From Oscillospiraceae bacterium (GTDB taxonomy: Bacteria; Bacillota; Clostridia; Oscillospirales; Oscillospiraceae), in the NCBI GenBank assembly GCA_902802045.1, contig CADCKQ010000005.1, positions 62,001 to 126,000 on the forward strand: a stretch of 64,000 nt of DNA. The letters are read 5' to 3'. Below are positions 7,455-16,092 of the stretch, piece by piece. A program made the position numbers and the translations under genes. The notes below the pieces were generated by a model that saw only the letters and a program-made list of their open reading frames with translations, was not told where the DNA came from and did not search any database. The stretch's first letter is position 1; every line of letters starts with the position of its first letter.

Positions 7455-7483
7455 TTGACATGCCGCCCCTTTTTTGTTATTAT
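7455..7483 (+). promoter_or_regulatory. Main promoter of the S10-spc-alpha operon
   Basis: A consensus TTGACA, exactly 17 bp, TATTAT. The next clear promoter on this strand is after the operon at 23357, so this one probably drives most or all ribosomal genes. The usual str operon genes (rpsL, rpsG, fusA, tuf) do not precede it here. Confidence 0.85.
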
Positions 7484-7644
7484 CTTTTGGCCTGCGTAAG
7501 GCGCAGGTATGCGATGAAACGGGAGATTGCTTGCACAGCAAGGTAACTTCCGCGGAGTATGTCCGGTACCGGATGCATTTCCGGTACGAGATCGGGCGGC
7601 TGAGACTTTTCCGTACACGCGTATATCGTCTGGACGGAGTTAAG

Positions 7645-7674
7645 CCGGCTTGAGGCAAAGAGCCGGTTTGTTTT
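7645..7674 (+). terminator. Candidate attenuator in the S10 leader
   Basis: A 6-bp GC stem CCGGCT/AGCCGG with a 10-nt loop, followed by TTTGTTTT. It lies about 95 bp before rpsJ, inside the leader. Its position suits attenuation, but the stem is short. Confidence 0.45.
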
Positions 7675-7726
7675 ACGGACAGAGCCTGATACGCACGGTT
7701 GTGTGTATAGAAATTGAAAGTCTCAT

Positions 7727-7759
7727 CCTTACGCATAATATACATTATCTAATGTAAGG
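7727..7759 (+). promoter_or_regulatory. Stem that would hide the rpsJ Shine-Dalgarno site
   Basis: CCTTAC (7727-7732) pairs with GTAAGG (7754-7759), which is part of the rpsJ RBS TAAGGAG; an inner ATAAT/ATTAT helix with a 4-nt loop sits inside. This is a classic translational-control layout. It is seen in sequence; the regulatory role is inference. Confidence 0.55.
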
Positions 7760-7768
7760 AGAAATCAC

Positions 7769-8089
7769 ATGGCAACAGCGAAACCCAAAAACATGATCCG
7801 CATACGCCTCAAGGCTTATGATCATCAGCTCGTCGACAAAGCTGCGGAAACGATAGTCGAGACCGTAAAGCGCACAGACGCGAAAGTCTCCGGACCCATT
7901 CCTCTGCCCACAAAGAAAGAGGTAGTCACGATCCTCCGCGCCGTACACAAGTACAAGGACAGCCGCGAGCAGTTCGAGCGCAGGACCCACATGCGCCTGA
8001 TCGATATCATAAACCCGAACCAGAAGACTGTCGATGCTCTGAGCAGCGTTGAAGTCCCTGCAGGCGTTCAGATCGAGATCAAGCTTTAA
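7769..8089 (+). CDS. rpsJ: 30S ribosomal protein S10
   Basis: A 106-residue S10, normal length, the first gene of the operon. It binds 16S rRNA in the 30S head and, in other bacteria, also partners NusB in antitermination. [14 protein letters not shown] near the start and the [12 protein letters not shown] stretch are characteristic. The ATG follows TAAGGAG, which can be sequestered by the leader stem upstream. A 137-nt structured gap separates it from rplC, unusually long for this operon. Confidence 0.98.
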   Translation: MATAKPKNMIRIRLKAYDHQLVDKAAETIVETVKRTDAKVSGPIPLPTKKEVVTILRAVHKYKDSREQFERRTHMRLIDIINPNQKTVDALSSVEVPAGVQIEIKL

Positions 8090-8226
8090 TCCCCAGCAAT
8101 GACCCGGTGCCCGTAAATTTAATTAATGTACATGCGGGCGGGTTAAGTTGCCGGCCTCCGGCGCCAGATGAAAATGATCATCTCCCAGCCATGCAAGGCA
8201 ACCAATAACCGAAGGAGGAAAAATCA
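8090..8226 (+). other. Structured rpsJ-rplC intergenic segment
   Basis: A 137-nt gap that can fold. GTTGCC (8147-8152) can pair with GGCAAC (8197-8202), enclosing AGATGA/TCATCT (8166-8183); an alternative CCGG/CCGG hairpin (8151-8161) competes with the closing stem. GCCCG and CGGGC flank an AT-rich loop further upstream. It ends just before the rplC RBS (GAAGGAGG). Competing helices suggest a switch, but no binding protein is known from the sequence. Confidence 0.4.
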
Positions 8227-8955
8227 ATGAAGAAAGCCATTATCGGCAGGAAGGTCGGCATGACGCAGATCTTCGACGAGACCGGCAAAGTGATCCCCGT
8301 AACAGTCATTGAAGCAGGCCCGTGCACAGTCACGGCAAAGATGACTGAGGAGAAGGAAGGTTACAATGCGGTCCAGTTCGGCTTCGAAGAGACAGCCGAA
8401 AAGAAGCTCTCCAAGCCTGAGCAGGGACACCTGAAGAAGGCAGGAGTTGCAATGGTAAAGCATCTCAAGGAGTTCCGCCTTGAGGACACCAAGCCTTTTG
8501 AAGTCGGTGACGTTGTTAAAGCAGACATCTTCGATGAAGGCGAGAAAGTCGATGTCACCGGAATCAGCAAGGGCCACGGCTATGCCGGCGTTATCAAACG
8601 TTACGGCCAGGGACGCACTCCCACCAGCCACGGCGGCGGCCCCGTTCACAGACACGCGGGCTCAATGGGCTCCAGCGCCGATCCTTCCCGCATCATGCCG
8701 GGAAAGAAACAGGCCGGACACATGGGTGTCGACCAGGTCACGGTACAGAACCTTGACGTCGTTAAGGTAGACCCCGAGCTCAATCTCATCGCGATCCGCG
8801 GTGCTATTCCCGGCCCCAAAGGCGGAATCGTTTATATCAAGTCCACCGCAAAGACCCAGATCGTCAAGAAGACCGAGGGCACAGCAGTCAGCGTCAATCC
8901 GCAGAAGGCTTCCGCCCGTGTCAATCCGCAGAAAGCATCTGCACGTACAAAGTAA
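8227..8955 (+). CDS. rplC: 50S ribosomal protein L3
   Basis: A 242-residue L3, about 25-30 residues longer than usual. The core is complete: [16 protein letters not shown] at the start, the [15 protein letters not shown] loop that reaches the peptidyl-transferase centre, and the [11 protein letters not shown] segment. The extra length is at the C-terminus, where the nine residues VNPQKASAR occur twice in direct tandem (residues 223-240) before the final T-K. The tail is basic and could reach rRNA. The start follows GAAGGAGG. Confidence 0.98.
   Translation: MKKAIIGRKVGMTQIFDETGKVIPVTVIEAGPCTVTAKMTEEKEGYNAVQFGFEETAEKKLSKPEQGHLKKAGVAMVKHLKEFRLEDTKPFEVGDVVKADIFDEGEKVDVTGISKGHGYAGVIKRYGQGRTPTSHGGGPVHRHAGSMGSSADPSRIMPGKKQAGHMGVDQVTVQNLDVVKVDPELNLIAIRGAIPGPKGGIVYIKSTAKTQIVKKTEGTAVSVNPQKASARVNPQKASARTK
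8893..8946 (+). repeat. Tandem 27-bp repeat in the rplC tail
   Basis: Two in-frame 27-bp units coding VNPQKASAR, differing at third positions (for example AAGGCTTCC and AAAGCATCT). The synonymous differences show that the duplication is not very recent or is kept at protein level. Confidence 0.85.
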
Positions 8956-8973
8956 GGAAAGGAGAGCAGAAAT

Positions 8974-9597
8974 ATGCCTAAAGCTAACGTATTCAATATG
9001 GCCGGAGAGAAGACCGGCGAGATCGAGCTCTCCGAAGCCGTTTTCGGCATCGAGCCGAACAAGAGCGTTCTTCACGACAGCGTCAAGAACCATCTTGCAA
9101 ACCTTCGTCAGGGCACACAGAGCGCCCTCACCAAAGGCGAGGTCTCATTCACGACCAAGAAGCCCTGGCGTCAGAAGGGTACAGGCAGAGCCAGAGCAGG
9201 TTATGCAGGGTCCCCCGTGTGGACTCACGGCGGCGTAGCATTCGCACCGAAGCCGCGCGATTACAGCTACACGCTGAACAAGAAAGTAAGACGTCTCGCA
9301 ATGAAGTCCGCGCTCTCAGCGAAAGCTGCAGATGAAGATGTCATCGTCATCGACGGACTCAAGATGGACGAGATAAAGACAAAGACGTTTGCGGAGTTTT
9401 TAAAGAAGATAGGTTCCGAGGGCAAAGCTCTTGTGGTCACGGAAAATGTCGAAGAGAACGTTGTGAAATCCGCCAGAAACATCAGCGGAGTCGAGACCAC
9501 GACAGCAACGATCCTCAGCCCGTATATGATTCTGAACACCGGCAAGTTCATAGTCGATAAGGCGGCTCTGCAGAAGATCGAGGAGGTATTTGCTTAA
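8974..9597 (+). CDS. rplD: 50S ribosomal protein L4
   Basis: A 207-residue L4, normal length. The extended loop that lines the exit tunnel is present (KPWRQKGTGRARAGYAGSP, near residues 65-85). In other bacteria L4 also represses its own operon by binding the S10 leader, so it is one candidate ligand for the structured leaders seen here. The start follows GGAAAGGAG, and rplW begins directly after its stop. Confidence 0.98.
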   Translation: MPKANVFNMAGEKTGEIELSEAVFGIEPNKSVLHDSVKNHLANLRQGTQSALTKGEVSFTTKKPWRQKGTGRARAGYAGSPVWTHGGVAFAPKPRDYSYTLNKKVRRLAMKSALSAKAADEDVIVIDGLKMDEIKTKTFAEFLKKIGSEGKALVVTENVEENVVKSARNISGVETTTATILSPYMILNTGKFIVDKAALQKIEEVFA

Positions 9598-9894
9598 ATG
9601 AAAACAGCATATGATATCATAATCCGCCCGATCATCACCGAGCAGTCTATGGAAGATCTTGATATTAAAAAGTATGCTTTCGAAGTAGACAAAGATGCCG
9701 GCAAGATCGAAATCAAAAAGGCGATCGAAGAGATCTTCGACGTAAAGGTCATCAAAGTGACCACGACCCACGTCAGATCCAAAGCAAAGCGCCAGGGCGC
9801 TTACCCGATGGGCAAGACAGCTTCCTGGAAAAAGGCAGTGGTCAAGCTCAGCGCAGATTCGAAGAACATCGAGCTCTTCGAAGGAATGGTTTAA
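9598..9894 (+). CDS. rplW: 50S ribosomal protein L23
   Basis: A 98-residue L23, normal length. It sits at the tunnel exit and is the docking point for trigger factor and SRP in known ribosomes. The ATG directly follows the rplD stop codon (TAAATG), so translation is likely coupled. [10 protein letters not shown] near the start and the [20 protein letters not shown] stretch are typical. Its RBS, GAGGTATTTG, lies in the end of rplD. Confidence 0.97.
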   Translation: MKTAYDIIIRPIITEQSMEDLDIKKYAFEVDKDAGKIEIKKAIEEIFDVKVIKVTTTHVRSKAKRQGAYPMGKTASWKKAVVKLSADSKNIELFEGMV

Positions 9895-9907
9895 GGAGGG
9901 TTAAATA

Positions 9908-10744
9908 ATGTCGATTAAAACATACAGACCCACCACTCCGGCCAGAAGACAGATGACCGTATCGGGCTTCGACGGGATCGACAAGCACGCGAGACCCGAG
10001 AAGAGCCTCACAGAGGTCCAGAAGAAGAATTCCGGCAGAAACAGCTACGGCCGCATAACGGTACGCCACCAGGGCGGCGGAAACAGACAGAAGTACAGGG
10101 TCATCGATTTCAAGCGCAACAAGCCCGATATGCCCGCGAAAGTGCTCCGTCTGGAGTACGACCCGAACAGAAGCGCTTACATAGCACTTCTCGAGTATGA
10201 AGACGGCGAGCGCCGCTACATTCTGGCTCCTGTCGGCCTCAAGGTCGGCGACACGGTAGTCTCCGGGGCGGCATCCGATATCAAAGTCGGCAATGCTCTT
10301 CCTCTTGAGAACATCCCCGTAGGTACCGTTATCCACAACATAGAGCTCTACCCCGGCAAGGGCGCACAGCTCGTCAGAGGCGCAGGCGTCTCGGCACAGC
10401 TGATGGCCAAGGAAAACGGAATGGCGACAGTACGTCTCCCGTCCGGCGAATCCAGAAAAGTCCGTCTCGGCTGCATGGCGACCGTAGGACAGGTCGGAAA
10501 TGTAGACCACGCGAACATCTCTATCGGCAAAGCAGGCCGTAAGCGCCATATGGGTGTCAGACCGACTGTCAGAGGCAGCGTCATGAACCCGGTGGACCAC
10601 CCCCACGGCGGCGGCGAAGGCAAGTCTCCTGTCGGGCGTCCGGGCCCTGTTACCCCTTGGGGCAAGCCCGCACTCGGCTATAAGACTCGCAAGACCAAGA
10701 ACGCGACTGACAAGTACATTGTCAAACGCCGCAACGCGAAGTAA
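9908..10744 (+). CDS. rplB: 50S ribosomal protein L2
   Basis: A 278-residue L2, normal length. It helps subunit association and the peptidyl-transferase centre. The signature near the C-terminus is intact: [18 protein letters not shown] with the conserved His, then [13 protein letters not shown]. The RBS is AAGGAGGG, and the gene is 13 bp after rplW. Confidence 0.98.
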   Translation: MSIKTYRPTTPARRQMTVSGFDGIDKHARPEKSLTEVQKKNSGRNSYGRITVRHQGGGNRQKYRVIDFKRNKPDMPAKVLRLEYDPNRSAYIALLEYEDGERRYILAPVGLKVGDTVVSGAASDIKVGNALPLENIPVGTVIHNIELYPGKGAQLVRGAGVSAQLMAKENGMATVRLPSGESRKVRLGCMATVGQVGNVDHANISIGKAGRKRHMGVRPTVRGSVMNPVDHPHGGGEGKSPVGRPGPVTPWGKPALGYKTRKTKNATDKYIVKRRNAK

Positions 10745-10756
10745 GGAGGGAAACAG

Positions 10757-11038
10757 ATGAGCAGAAGCATTAAAAAAGGCCCTTACGCAGCTCCCGAACT
10801 GCTTAAGAGAGTCGATGAACTTAATAAGACGGGCAAGAAAGAGGTCCTCAAGACCTGGTCCCGCAGCAGCACCATTTTCCCGTCCTTTGTCGGACACACA
10901 ATAGCTATTCACGACGGACGCCGTCATGTTCCGGTATACATCACCGAGGATATGGTAGGACACAAGCTCGGCGAGTTTGCACCGACCAGAACCTTCCGCG
11001 GTCACTCCGGAAGCAAAACGGCAGCTGCGACCAAGTAA
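10757..11038 (+). CDS. rpsS: 30S ribosomal protein S19
   Basis: A 93-residue S19, normal length, 12 bp after rplB with RBS AAGGAGGG. It forms a complex with S13 and binds the 3' domain of 16S r[13 protein letters not shown] at the start and the [19 protein letters not shown] core are diagnostic. Confidence 0.98.
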   Translation: MSRSIKKGPYAAPELLKRVDELNKTGKKEVLKTWSRSSTIFPSFVGHTIAIHDGRRHVPVYITEDMVGHKLGEFAPTRTFRGHSGSKTAAATK

Positions 11039-11053
11039 CGGAGGAGGAAGCAG

Positions 11054-11401
11054 ATGGAAGAAAAGAAAATCGTTCGCGCAGAACACAAATACGCGCGCAT
11101 CTCTCCCCGCAAGGTCAGCATAGTCTGTGACATGATCCGCGGCAAGGACGCAAACCTGGCTCTGGCACTCATGGAAAACACTCCCAAAGCCGGCTGCGAG
11201 CTGATGATAAAGGTCCTGAAGAGCGCAATGGCAAACGCCGAGAACAATTTTGAGATGGATCCCGAAAAACTCTATGTAGCACAGTGCTACGCCGGAGCGG
11301 GCCCGATACTCAAGAGGGGCATGCCGAGAGCTCAGGGCAGAATGTACCGCATAAACAAACGCACCAGCCACATCACGATCTGCGTGGCTGAGAAAGAATA
11401 A
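11054..11401 (+). CDS. rplV: 50S ribosomal protein L22
   Basis: A 115-residue L22, normal length. Its long beta hairpin lines the exit tunnel near the macrolide site; here it spans the segment [27 protein letters not shown] region near residues 76-98. [18 protein letters not shown] near the start is diagnostic. The RBS is GGAGGAGG, and it is 15 bp after rpsS. Confidence 0.98.
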   Translation: MEEKKIVRAEHKYARISPRKVSIVCDMIRGKDANLALALMENTPKAGCELMIKVLKSAMANAENNFEMDPEKLYVAQCYAGAGPILKRGMPRAQGRMYRINKRTSHITICVAEKE

Positions 11402-11418
11402 GGAAAGGAGGCAGAATT

Positions 11419-12282
11419 ATGGGTCAGAAAGTTAATCCCCACGGACTGAGAGTCGGCGTTATCAAAGACTGGGATTCCAGATGGTACGCAAGAGAAGACA
11501 AAGTCGGCGATCTGATAGTTGAAGATCACAAGATCCGCCAGTTCCTCAAGAAGGAGCTGTATTCTGCCGGCGTTCCGACAATAGAGATCGAACGCGACAG
11601 CTCGAAGGTCCGCATATTCATCCACTGCTCCAGACCCGGTGTCGTCATCGGCAAGGGCGGTGAGGCGATAGAGGCCCTCAGACTTAAAGTTGAAAAGCTT
11701 ATCGGCAAGAGCGTTGCTCTTTCGATAGTCGAAGTCAGAAACCCCGACACGAACGCTCAGCTGGTTGCGGAGAACATCGCAGCCCAGCTCGAGAAGAGGA
11801 TCGGCTTCAGACGCGCAATGAAGAACGCAATGGGCAGAGCCATGAGAGGCGGAGCCCGCGGAATCAAGATCAAATGCGGCGGAAGGCTTGGAGGAGCAGA
11901 AATTGCCAGATCCGAGACCTATCACGAGGGAACCATTCCTCTTCAGACTATCCGCGCAGACATTGAGTACGGTTTCGCAGAAGCAAACACCACCTACGGC
12001 CGTATCGGTGTAAAGGTCTGGATATACAAAGGCGAGGTCCTCTCCCAGACACTCCGCACCACACCCCGTACGCTGGATCTGAACAAGCCTTACGGCGAGC
12101 GCAGAAACCGCAGAAACGACCGCAAAGACGGCGACAGACGCCAGGGCGGATACAACCGTGACCGCAATTCCGGTGACAGACGCCAGGGCGGATACGGACG
12201 TCCCGGCCAGGACCGCGGATCCTTTAACCGCCGTCCGGCAGCTGCTCCCGCAGCAGGCGCCCAGGAAGGAGGCAAGAACTGA
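11419..12282 (+). CDS. rpsC: 30S ribosomal protein S3 with Arg/Gly-rich C-terminal tail
   Basis: A 287-residue S3, against about 210-230 in most bacteria. The KH domain is normal ([14 protein letters not shown] near residue 75), as is the C-terminal domain around GAEIARSE. After about residue 225 comes a 60-residue low-complexity tail of Arg, Gly, Asp, Asn and Gln with the unit GDRRQGGY twice, then Pro/Ala residues. Such RGG-like tails bind RNA in other proteins. S3 is at the mRNA entry channel, so the tail may touch mRNA; that is inference. The stop overlaps the next start by one base (TGATG). Confidence 0.97.
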   Translation: MGQKVNPHGLRVGVIKDWDSRWYAREDKVGDLIVEDHKIRQFLKKELYSAGVPTIEIERDSSKVRIFIHCSRPGVVIGKGGEAIEALRLKVEKLIGKSVALSIVEVRNPDTNAQLVAENIAAQLEKRIGFRRAMKNAMGRAMRGGARGIKIKCGGRLGGAEIARSETYHEGTIPLQTIRADIEYGFAEANTTYGRIGVKVWIYKGEVLSQTLRTTPRTLDLNKPYGERRNRRNDRKDGDRRQGGYNRDRNSGDRRQGGYGRPGQDRGSFNRRPAAAPAAGAQEGGKN

Positions 12283-12713
12283 TGTTAATGCCTAAAAGAG
12301 TAAAGTACCGCAGAGTACACCGCGGACGCATGAAGGGCAAAGCCCTCCGCGGAAATACTGTAACATACGGCGAGTTCGGACTTGTTGCCCAGGAACCGGG
12401 CTGGATCACCTCCAACCAGATAGAGGCAGCACGTATCGCAATGACACGTTACACGAGGCGCGGCGGCCAGGTCTGGATAAAGATATTCCCCGACAAGCCC
12501 GTTACCGCGAAGCCGGCAGAGACCCGTATGGGATCCGGTAAAGGATCTCCCGAGTATTGGGTCGCCGTCGTAAAACCCGGCAGGGTAATGTTTGAGATAG
12601 CGGGAGTTCCCGAGGAAGCAGCCCGCGAAGCTCTCCGCCTTGCCAGCCACAAACTGCCCGTCAAATGCAGGATAGTTGCTAAGGGCAGCGAAACCGGATT
12701 AGGTGGTGAATGA
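12282..12713 (+). CDS. rplP: 50S ribosomal protein L16
   Basis: A 143-residue L16, normal length, near the A site of the large subunit. [19 protein letters not shown] and [19 protein letters not shown] are typical. The start codon shares one base with the rpsC stop, so translation is coupled; a second ATG two codons later (MLM) could be used instead. The RBS GGAAGGAGG lies in the end of rpsC. Confidence 0.98.
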   Translation: MLMPKRVKYRRVHRGRMKGKALRGNTVTYGEFGLVAQEPGWITSNQIEAARIAMTRYTRRGGQVWIKIFPDKPVTAKPAETRMGSGKGSPEYWVAVVKPGRVMFEIAGVPEEAAREALRLASHKLPVKCRIVAKGSETGLGGE

Positions 12714-12714
12714 G

Positions 12715-12903
12715 ATGAAAGCAAACGAAATACGCAATCTTTCTGTTGCCGAGCTTGAAAACAAGCTGGCTGACCTCAAGAAGGATCTGTTCATGCTCCG
12801 CATGCAGCATGCAACGAACCATCTCGACAACCCGACCAAGATCTCTGCCGTACGCCGTGACATAGCTCGCGTAAAAACAATTCTGCGCGAGAAGGAAGAC
12901 TGA
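12715..12903 (+). CDS. rpmC: 50S ribosomal protein L29
   Basis: A 62-residue L29, normal length, at the tunnel exit beside L23. I chose the ATG just after the rplP stop (TGAG-ATG) because AGGTGG lies 8 nt upstream; two GTG codons further up are in frame but overlap that RBS. EIRNLSVAELENKLADLKKDLFMLR is the diagnostic helical start. Confidence 0.96.
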   Translation: MKANEIRNLSVAELENKLADLKKDLFMLRMQHATNHLDNPTKISAVRRDIARVKTILREKED

Positions 12904-12917
12904 GGAGGTAAATGAAA

Positions 12918-13181
12918 ATGGCTGAAATTAGAAATACTTCCCGGAAGACCCGCGTAGGCAAGGTCGTATCCGATAAGATGGACAAGACGGTCGTAGTCAC
13001 AGTTGAAGACCATGTTGCCCACAAGACATACAAGAAGATCATCGGACGCACATACCGTCTCAAAGCCCATGACGAGAACAACGAGTGCGGCGTAGGCGAT
13101 GTAGTCCGTGTGATGGAGACCCGCCCCCTTTCCAAGGATAAGAGATGGCGTGTGGTCGAAATAGTTGAAAAGGCTAAGTAA
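12918..13181 (+). CDS. rpsQ: 30S ribosomal protein S17
   Basis: An 87-residue S17, normal length, a primary 16S rRNA binder. There are two ATGs six bases apart; the second is taken because GAGGAGG then has a normal 9-nt spacing. [19 protein letters not shown] and the [25 protein letters not shown] end are diagnostic. Confidence 0.97.
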   Translation: MAEIRNTSRKTRVGKVVSDKMDKTVVVTVEDHVAHKTYKKIIGRTYRLKAHDENNECGVGDVVRVMETRPLSKDKRWRVVEIVEKAK

Positions 13182-13193
13182 GGAGGCACCTAA

Positions 13194-13565
13194 ATGATAC
13201 AGCAGGAAACACATCTGAAGGTCGCTGACAATACCGGCGCCAAGGAACTTAAAACCATACTTGTTCTCGGCGGATCCAAACGCAAGTACGCCAGTGTAGG
13301 CGATGTTGTCGTTGCTTCTGTAAGAAAAGCAGCTCCCGGCGGCCAGGTTAAAAAAGGCGATGTTGTAAGGGCTGTCATAGTCCGCACAGTCAAGCCCGTA
13401 CGCCGTGCTGACGGAACCTATGTCCGTTTCGATGAAAACGCTGCAGTTCTGATCAATGAAGGCGACAAGAATCCGCGCGGAACGCGCATTTTCGGGCCTG
13501 TTGCCCGTGAGCTCCGCGAGAAGGATTACATGAAGATCCTCTCCCTTGCTCCGGAAGTGATTTGA
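13194..13565 (+). CDS. rplN: 50S ribosomal protein L14
   Basis: A 123-residue L14, normal length, at the subunit interface. [19 protein letters not shown] at the start and the [34 protein letters not shown] end are diagnostic. The RBS is AAGGAGG, 12 bp after rpsQ. Confidence 0.98.
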   Translation: MIQQETHLKVADNTGAKELKTILVLGGSKRKYASVGDVVVASVRKAAPGGQVKKGDVVRAVIVRTVKPVRRADGTYVRFDENAAVLINEGDKNPRGTRIFGPVARELREKDYMKILSLAPEVI

Positions 13566-13577
13566 GGAGGTACCGGA

Positions 13578-13883
13578 ATGAATATCAAAAAAGACGATAA
13601 AGTCGTTGTTTTGTCAGGAAAAGACAAAGGCAAGCAGGGCAAAGTCCTGATTGCAGATCCCAAAGGCGGAAAAGTAGTCGCCGAGGGAATAAACGTTGCC
13701 ACTAAGCACCAGAAGCCCCGCAAACAGGGTGAAGAGGGCGGCATAATCAAGGTCGAGACCCCGATCTACGCGAGCAAGGTCCAGCTTGTATGCCCCAAGT
13801 GCGGCAAGGCGACACGCGTCGGCCACAAGATCACGGACGGCAAGAAAGTCCGTGTCTGCAAGAAGTGCGGCGCAGAGATCTGA
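13578..13883 (+). CDS. rplX: 50S ribosomal protein L24 with zinc-ribbon-like end
   Basis: A 101-residue L24, normal length, an early assembly initiator of the 50S subunit. The KOW region is at the start ([20 protein letters not shown]). The end holds two CxxC knuckles (CPKCG and CKKCG, near residues 73 and 94), a Cys-containing form seen in many Clostridia that may bind zinc. The RBS is GAGGAGG. Confidence 0.98.
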   Translation: MNIKKDDKVVVLSGKDKGKQGKVLIADPKGGKVVAEGINVATKHQKPRKQGEEGGIIKVETPIYASKVQLVCPKCGKATRVGHKITDGKKVRVCKKCGAEI

Positions 13884-13901
13884 GGAAGGAGCTGAAAAGA
13901 T

Positions 13902-14441
13902 ATGACTAATATGAAGAAGAAATACCTCGAAGAGGCGGCTCCTGCTCTCATGGAGAAATTCAGCTACAAGTCCGTCATGCAGATCCCCAAGATCGACAAG
14001 ATAGTCGTTTCTGTCGGATGCGGCGACTGCAAGGACAACGCAAAAGCTCTTGAGGCTGTTATCAACGATATCTCCAATATCACAGGACAGCACGCGGTAG
14101 CAACGGTTGCGCGCAAGAGCGTTGCAAACTTCAAGCTTCGTGAAGGAATGAAGGTCGGTGTCAAAGTTACATTGAGACAGGACCGTATGTGGGAATTCCT
14201 CGACAGACTGTTCAATGTCGCTCTTCCCCGTGTCAGAGACTTCCGCGGAATCAGCGCAGATGCATTTGACGGGCGCGGCAACTACAGCCTCGGACTCAAG
14301 GAACAGATAATCTTCCCGGAGATCGAGTACGACAAGATCGACAAGCTTCGCGGAATGAATATCGCGATCACCACCACTGCAAAGACAGACGAAGAAGCAC
14401 GCGAGCTGCTCAGACTTCTGGGCGCACCGTTTGCAAACTAA
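13902..14441 (+). CDS. rplE: 50S ribosomal protein L5
   Basis: A 179-residue L5, normal length, which binds 5S rRNA with L18 and forms a bridge to the 30S head. The [17 protein letters not shown] and [18 protein letters not shown] segments are diagnostic. The start follows GAAGGAG with 9-nt spacing; a second ATG three codons in is also possible. Confidence 0.98.
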   Translation: MTNMKKKYLEEAAPALMEKFSYKSVMQIPKIDKIVVSVGCGDCKDNAKALEAVINDISNITGQHAVATVARKSVANFKLREGMKVGVKVTLRQDRMWEFLDRLFNVALPRVRDFRGISADAFDGRGNYSLGLKEQIIFPEIEYDKIDKLRGMNIAITTTAKTDEEARELLRLLGAPFAN

Positions 14442-14454
14442 GGAGGACTCAGAG

Positions 14455-14640
14455 ATGGCAAAAAAGGCTATGATTTTAAAACAGCAGGCTCCTGCCAAGT
14501 ACTCGACACGCAGGTACAACCGCTGCAAGATCTGCGGAAGACCGCATGCCTACCTCCGCAACTACGGCATCTGCCGTATCTGCTTCAGAGAACTGGCTTA
14601 CAAAGGCGAGATCCCCGGAGTACGCAAAGCTTCCTGGTAA
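14455..14640 (+). CDS. rpsN: 30S ribosomal protein S14 type Z
   Basis: A 61-residue S14 of the short zinc form, with C-x2-C (CKIC) and C-x2-C (CRIC) knuckles near residues 24-43. I chose the ATG 9 nt after AAGGAGG; an in-frame ATG 24 bp upstream lies inside rplE and lacks a site. The type Z form fits Bacillota. A 102-nt structured gap follows before rpsH. Confidence 0.97.
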   Translation: MAKKAMILKQQAPAKYSTRRYNRCKICGRPHAYLRNYGICRICFRELAYKGEIPGVRKASW

Positions 14641-14742
14641 ACTTTTTAAACGATATCGAAAGGCTTGGACCAATCATGTATTGGCCAAGAACCTCGGTAT
14701 AAAACCGCAAAAGCGGTAACTCTAAATAAGGAGAATAACAAA
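14641..14742 (+). other. Structured rpsN-rpsH intergenic segment
   Basis: A 102-nt gap with two hairpins: CTTGG-A-CCAAT pairing with ATTGG-CCAAG (14664-14689, one bulged A), and CCGC-AAAA-GCGG (14705-14716). It ends before the rpsH RBS. S8 is a known autoregulator of the spc operon in E. coli, but here there is no direct proof of which protein binds. Confidence 0.4.
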
Positions 14743-15141
14743 ATGCAGATCACTGACCCCATTGCAGACATGCTGACCCGTATCCGCAACGCCGGAACAG
14801 CAAAGCATGAGACTGTCGATGTCCCGGCTTCCAAGATGAAGCAGTCCATCGCCGAGATCCTTCTCAATGAAGGCTACATCAAGAGCTACCAGCTCGTTGA
14901 CGACGGAACACAGGGCATCATTCGCATCACACTCAAATACCTGCCCGGTAAGGTAAAAGCGATCTCCGGACTCAAGCGCGTAAGCAAGCCCGGACTCCGT
15001 GTCTATGCCGGCGCAGACGAGCTGCCGCGCGTCCTTAAAGGACTCGGCATCGCAATCATTTCAACATCCAAGGGCGTTATGACCGACAAGCAGGCCAGAA
15101 GCGAGCACGTCGGCGGCGAAGTCCTTGCGTTCGTGTGGTAA
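14743..15141 (+). CDS. rpsH: 30S ribosomal protein S8
   Basis: A 132-residue S8, normal length. I chose the ATG after TAAGGAG rather than an ATG 78 bp upstream, which would add residues with no S8 likeness. [15 protein letters not shown] at the start and the [22 protein letters not shown] end are diagnostic. S8 binds the 16S central domain and, in E. coli, represses the spc operon. Confidence 0.97.
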   Translation: MQITDPIADMLTRIRNAGTAKHETVDVPASKMKQSIAEILLNEGYIKSYQLVDDGTQGIIRITLKYLPGKVKAISGLKRVSKPGLRVYAGADELPRVLKGLGIAIISTSKGVMTDKQARSEHVGGEVLAFVW

Positions 15142-15156
15142 GGGAGGCAGAAGAAT

Positions 15157-15699
15157 ATGTCCAGAATAGGAAAAGCTCCCATTACCGTTCCCGCAGGAGT
15201 TGAGATCACTGTCAGCGAGAACAACCATATCACAGTCAAGGGCCCCAAAGGAACCCTCGAACGCACGATAGTCCCCCAGATGAAGCTCAGCACCGAAAAC
15301 GGAGTTCTGACAGTCGAAAGACCTGATGATTCCAAAGAGAGCCGTTCACTTCACGGTCTGAGCCGTACCCTCATCCACAATATGGTGGTCGGAGTGACTC
15401 AGGGCTTTGAGAAGAAGCTCGAGATCAACGGCGTCGGATACAGAGCAGTAAAAGACGGGAAGAACCTTGTCATGAACCTCGGTTATTCGCATCAGATCGT
15501 TATTCCCGAGACGGAAGACATCCAGATCGATGTTCCCGACGCAAACCACATTGTTATCAAGGGTATCGACAAGCAGAAAGTCGGCCAGTTTGCAGCAGAA
15601 GTTCGCGGTAAGAGACCTCCGGAACCCTACAAGGGCAAGGGCGTCAAATATGACTACGAAGTTATCCGCCGCAAAGAAGGCAAGACCGGTGCTAAGTAA
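15157..15699 (+). CDS. rplF: 50S ribosomal protein L6
   Basis: A 180-residue L6, normal length, with two duplicated domains, near the factor-binding site. MSRIGKAPITVPAGVEI at the start and KRPPEPYKGKGVKYDYEVI-like residues near the end are diagnostic. The RBS is GGGAGG, 15 bp after rpsH. Confidence 0.98.
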   Translation: MSRIGKAPITVPAGVEITVSENNHITVKGPKGTLERTIVPQMKLSTENGVLTVERPDDSKESRSLHGLSRTLIHNMVVGVTQGFEKKLEINGVGYRAVKDGKNLVMNLGYSHQIVIPETEDIQIDVPDANHIVIKGIDKQKVGQFAAEVRGKRPPEPYKGKGVKYDYEVIRRKEGKTGAK

Positions 15700-15715
15700 A
15701 CGGAGGTGTGCCTGA

Positions 15716-16075
15716 ATGATTAAAAGACCTGATACAAAAGGACAGCGCATCAAGCGCCACTTGAGAGTACGCGGTAAGGTTTCCGGCACTGCCGAAAGAC
15801 CCCGTCTCAGCGTATTCCGCAGCGAAAACAACATCTATGCCCAGATCATCGACGATGTGGCAGGAAATACTCTCTGCTCAGCATCCACGGTCGAGAAAGG
15901 CTTTGAAGGCAACGGCGGCAATTGTGAAGCTGCCAAGAAAATCGGTTCCGTTATCGCAGAGCGCGCTCTGAAGAAAGGGATCGAAGAAGTAGTGTTTGAC
16001 CGCGGAGGCAATATCTACCACGGACGTGTCAAAGCACTTGCAGAAGGTGCCCGCGAGGGCGGCCTGAAATTCTGA
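15716..16075 (+). CDS. rplR: 50S ribosomal protein L18
   Basis: A 119-residue L18, normal length, a 5S rRNA binder with L5. The [23 protein letters not shown] and [24 protein letters not shown] segments are diagnostic. The RBS is CGGAGGTG. Confidence 0.98.
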   Translation: MIKRPDTKGQRIKRHLRVRGKVSGTAERPRLSVFRSENNIYAQIIDDVAGNTLCSASTVEKGFEGNGGNCEAAKKIGSVIAERALKKGIEEVVFDRGGNIYHGRVKALAEGAREGGLKF

Positions 16076-16092
16076 GGAAGGGGGATATATAG

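Larger units (their letters stand above)
7401..7768 (+). other. Promoter and long leader of the S10 operon
   Basis: A gene-free stretch of 368 bp. It has a strong promoter, then about 280 nt of leader before rpsJ. Within the leader I see four stems: CCTGCG/CGCAGG (7491-7507) right at the predicted transcript start, GTACCGGA/TCCGGTAC (7566-7587), a terminator-like CCGGCT/AGCCGG followed by TTTGTTTT (7645-7674), and a stem that covers the rpsJ Shine-Dalgarno site (7727-7759). This layout fits autogenous control by a ribosomal protein. Confidence 0.65.

Noticed and set aside
6480..7745. A 421-codon open frame on the minus strand
   Set aside because: It is antisense to two well-supported esterase genes and to the S10 promoter, has a shadow-like composition (His, Arg, Val rich) and no RBS or known motif.
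9848..11371. A 507-codon open frame on the minus strand
   Set aside because: It is fully antisense to rplB, rpsS and rplV, whose identity is certain; long antisense frames are a by-product of GC-biased ribosomal codon use.
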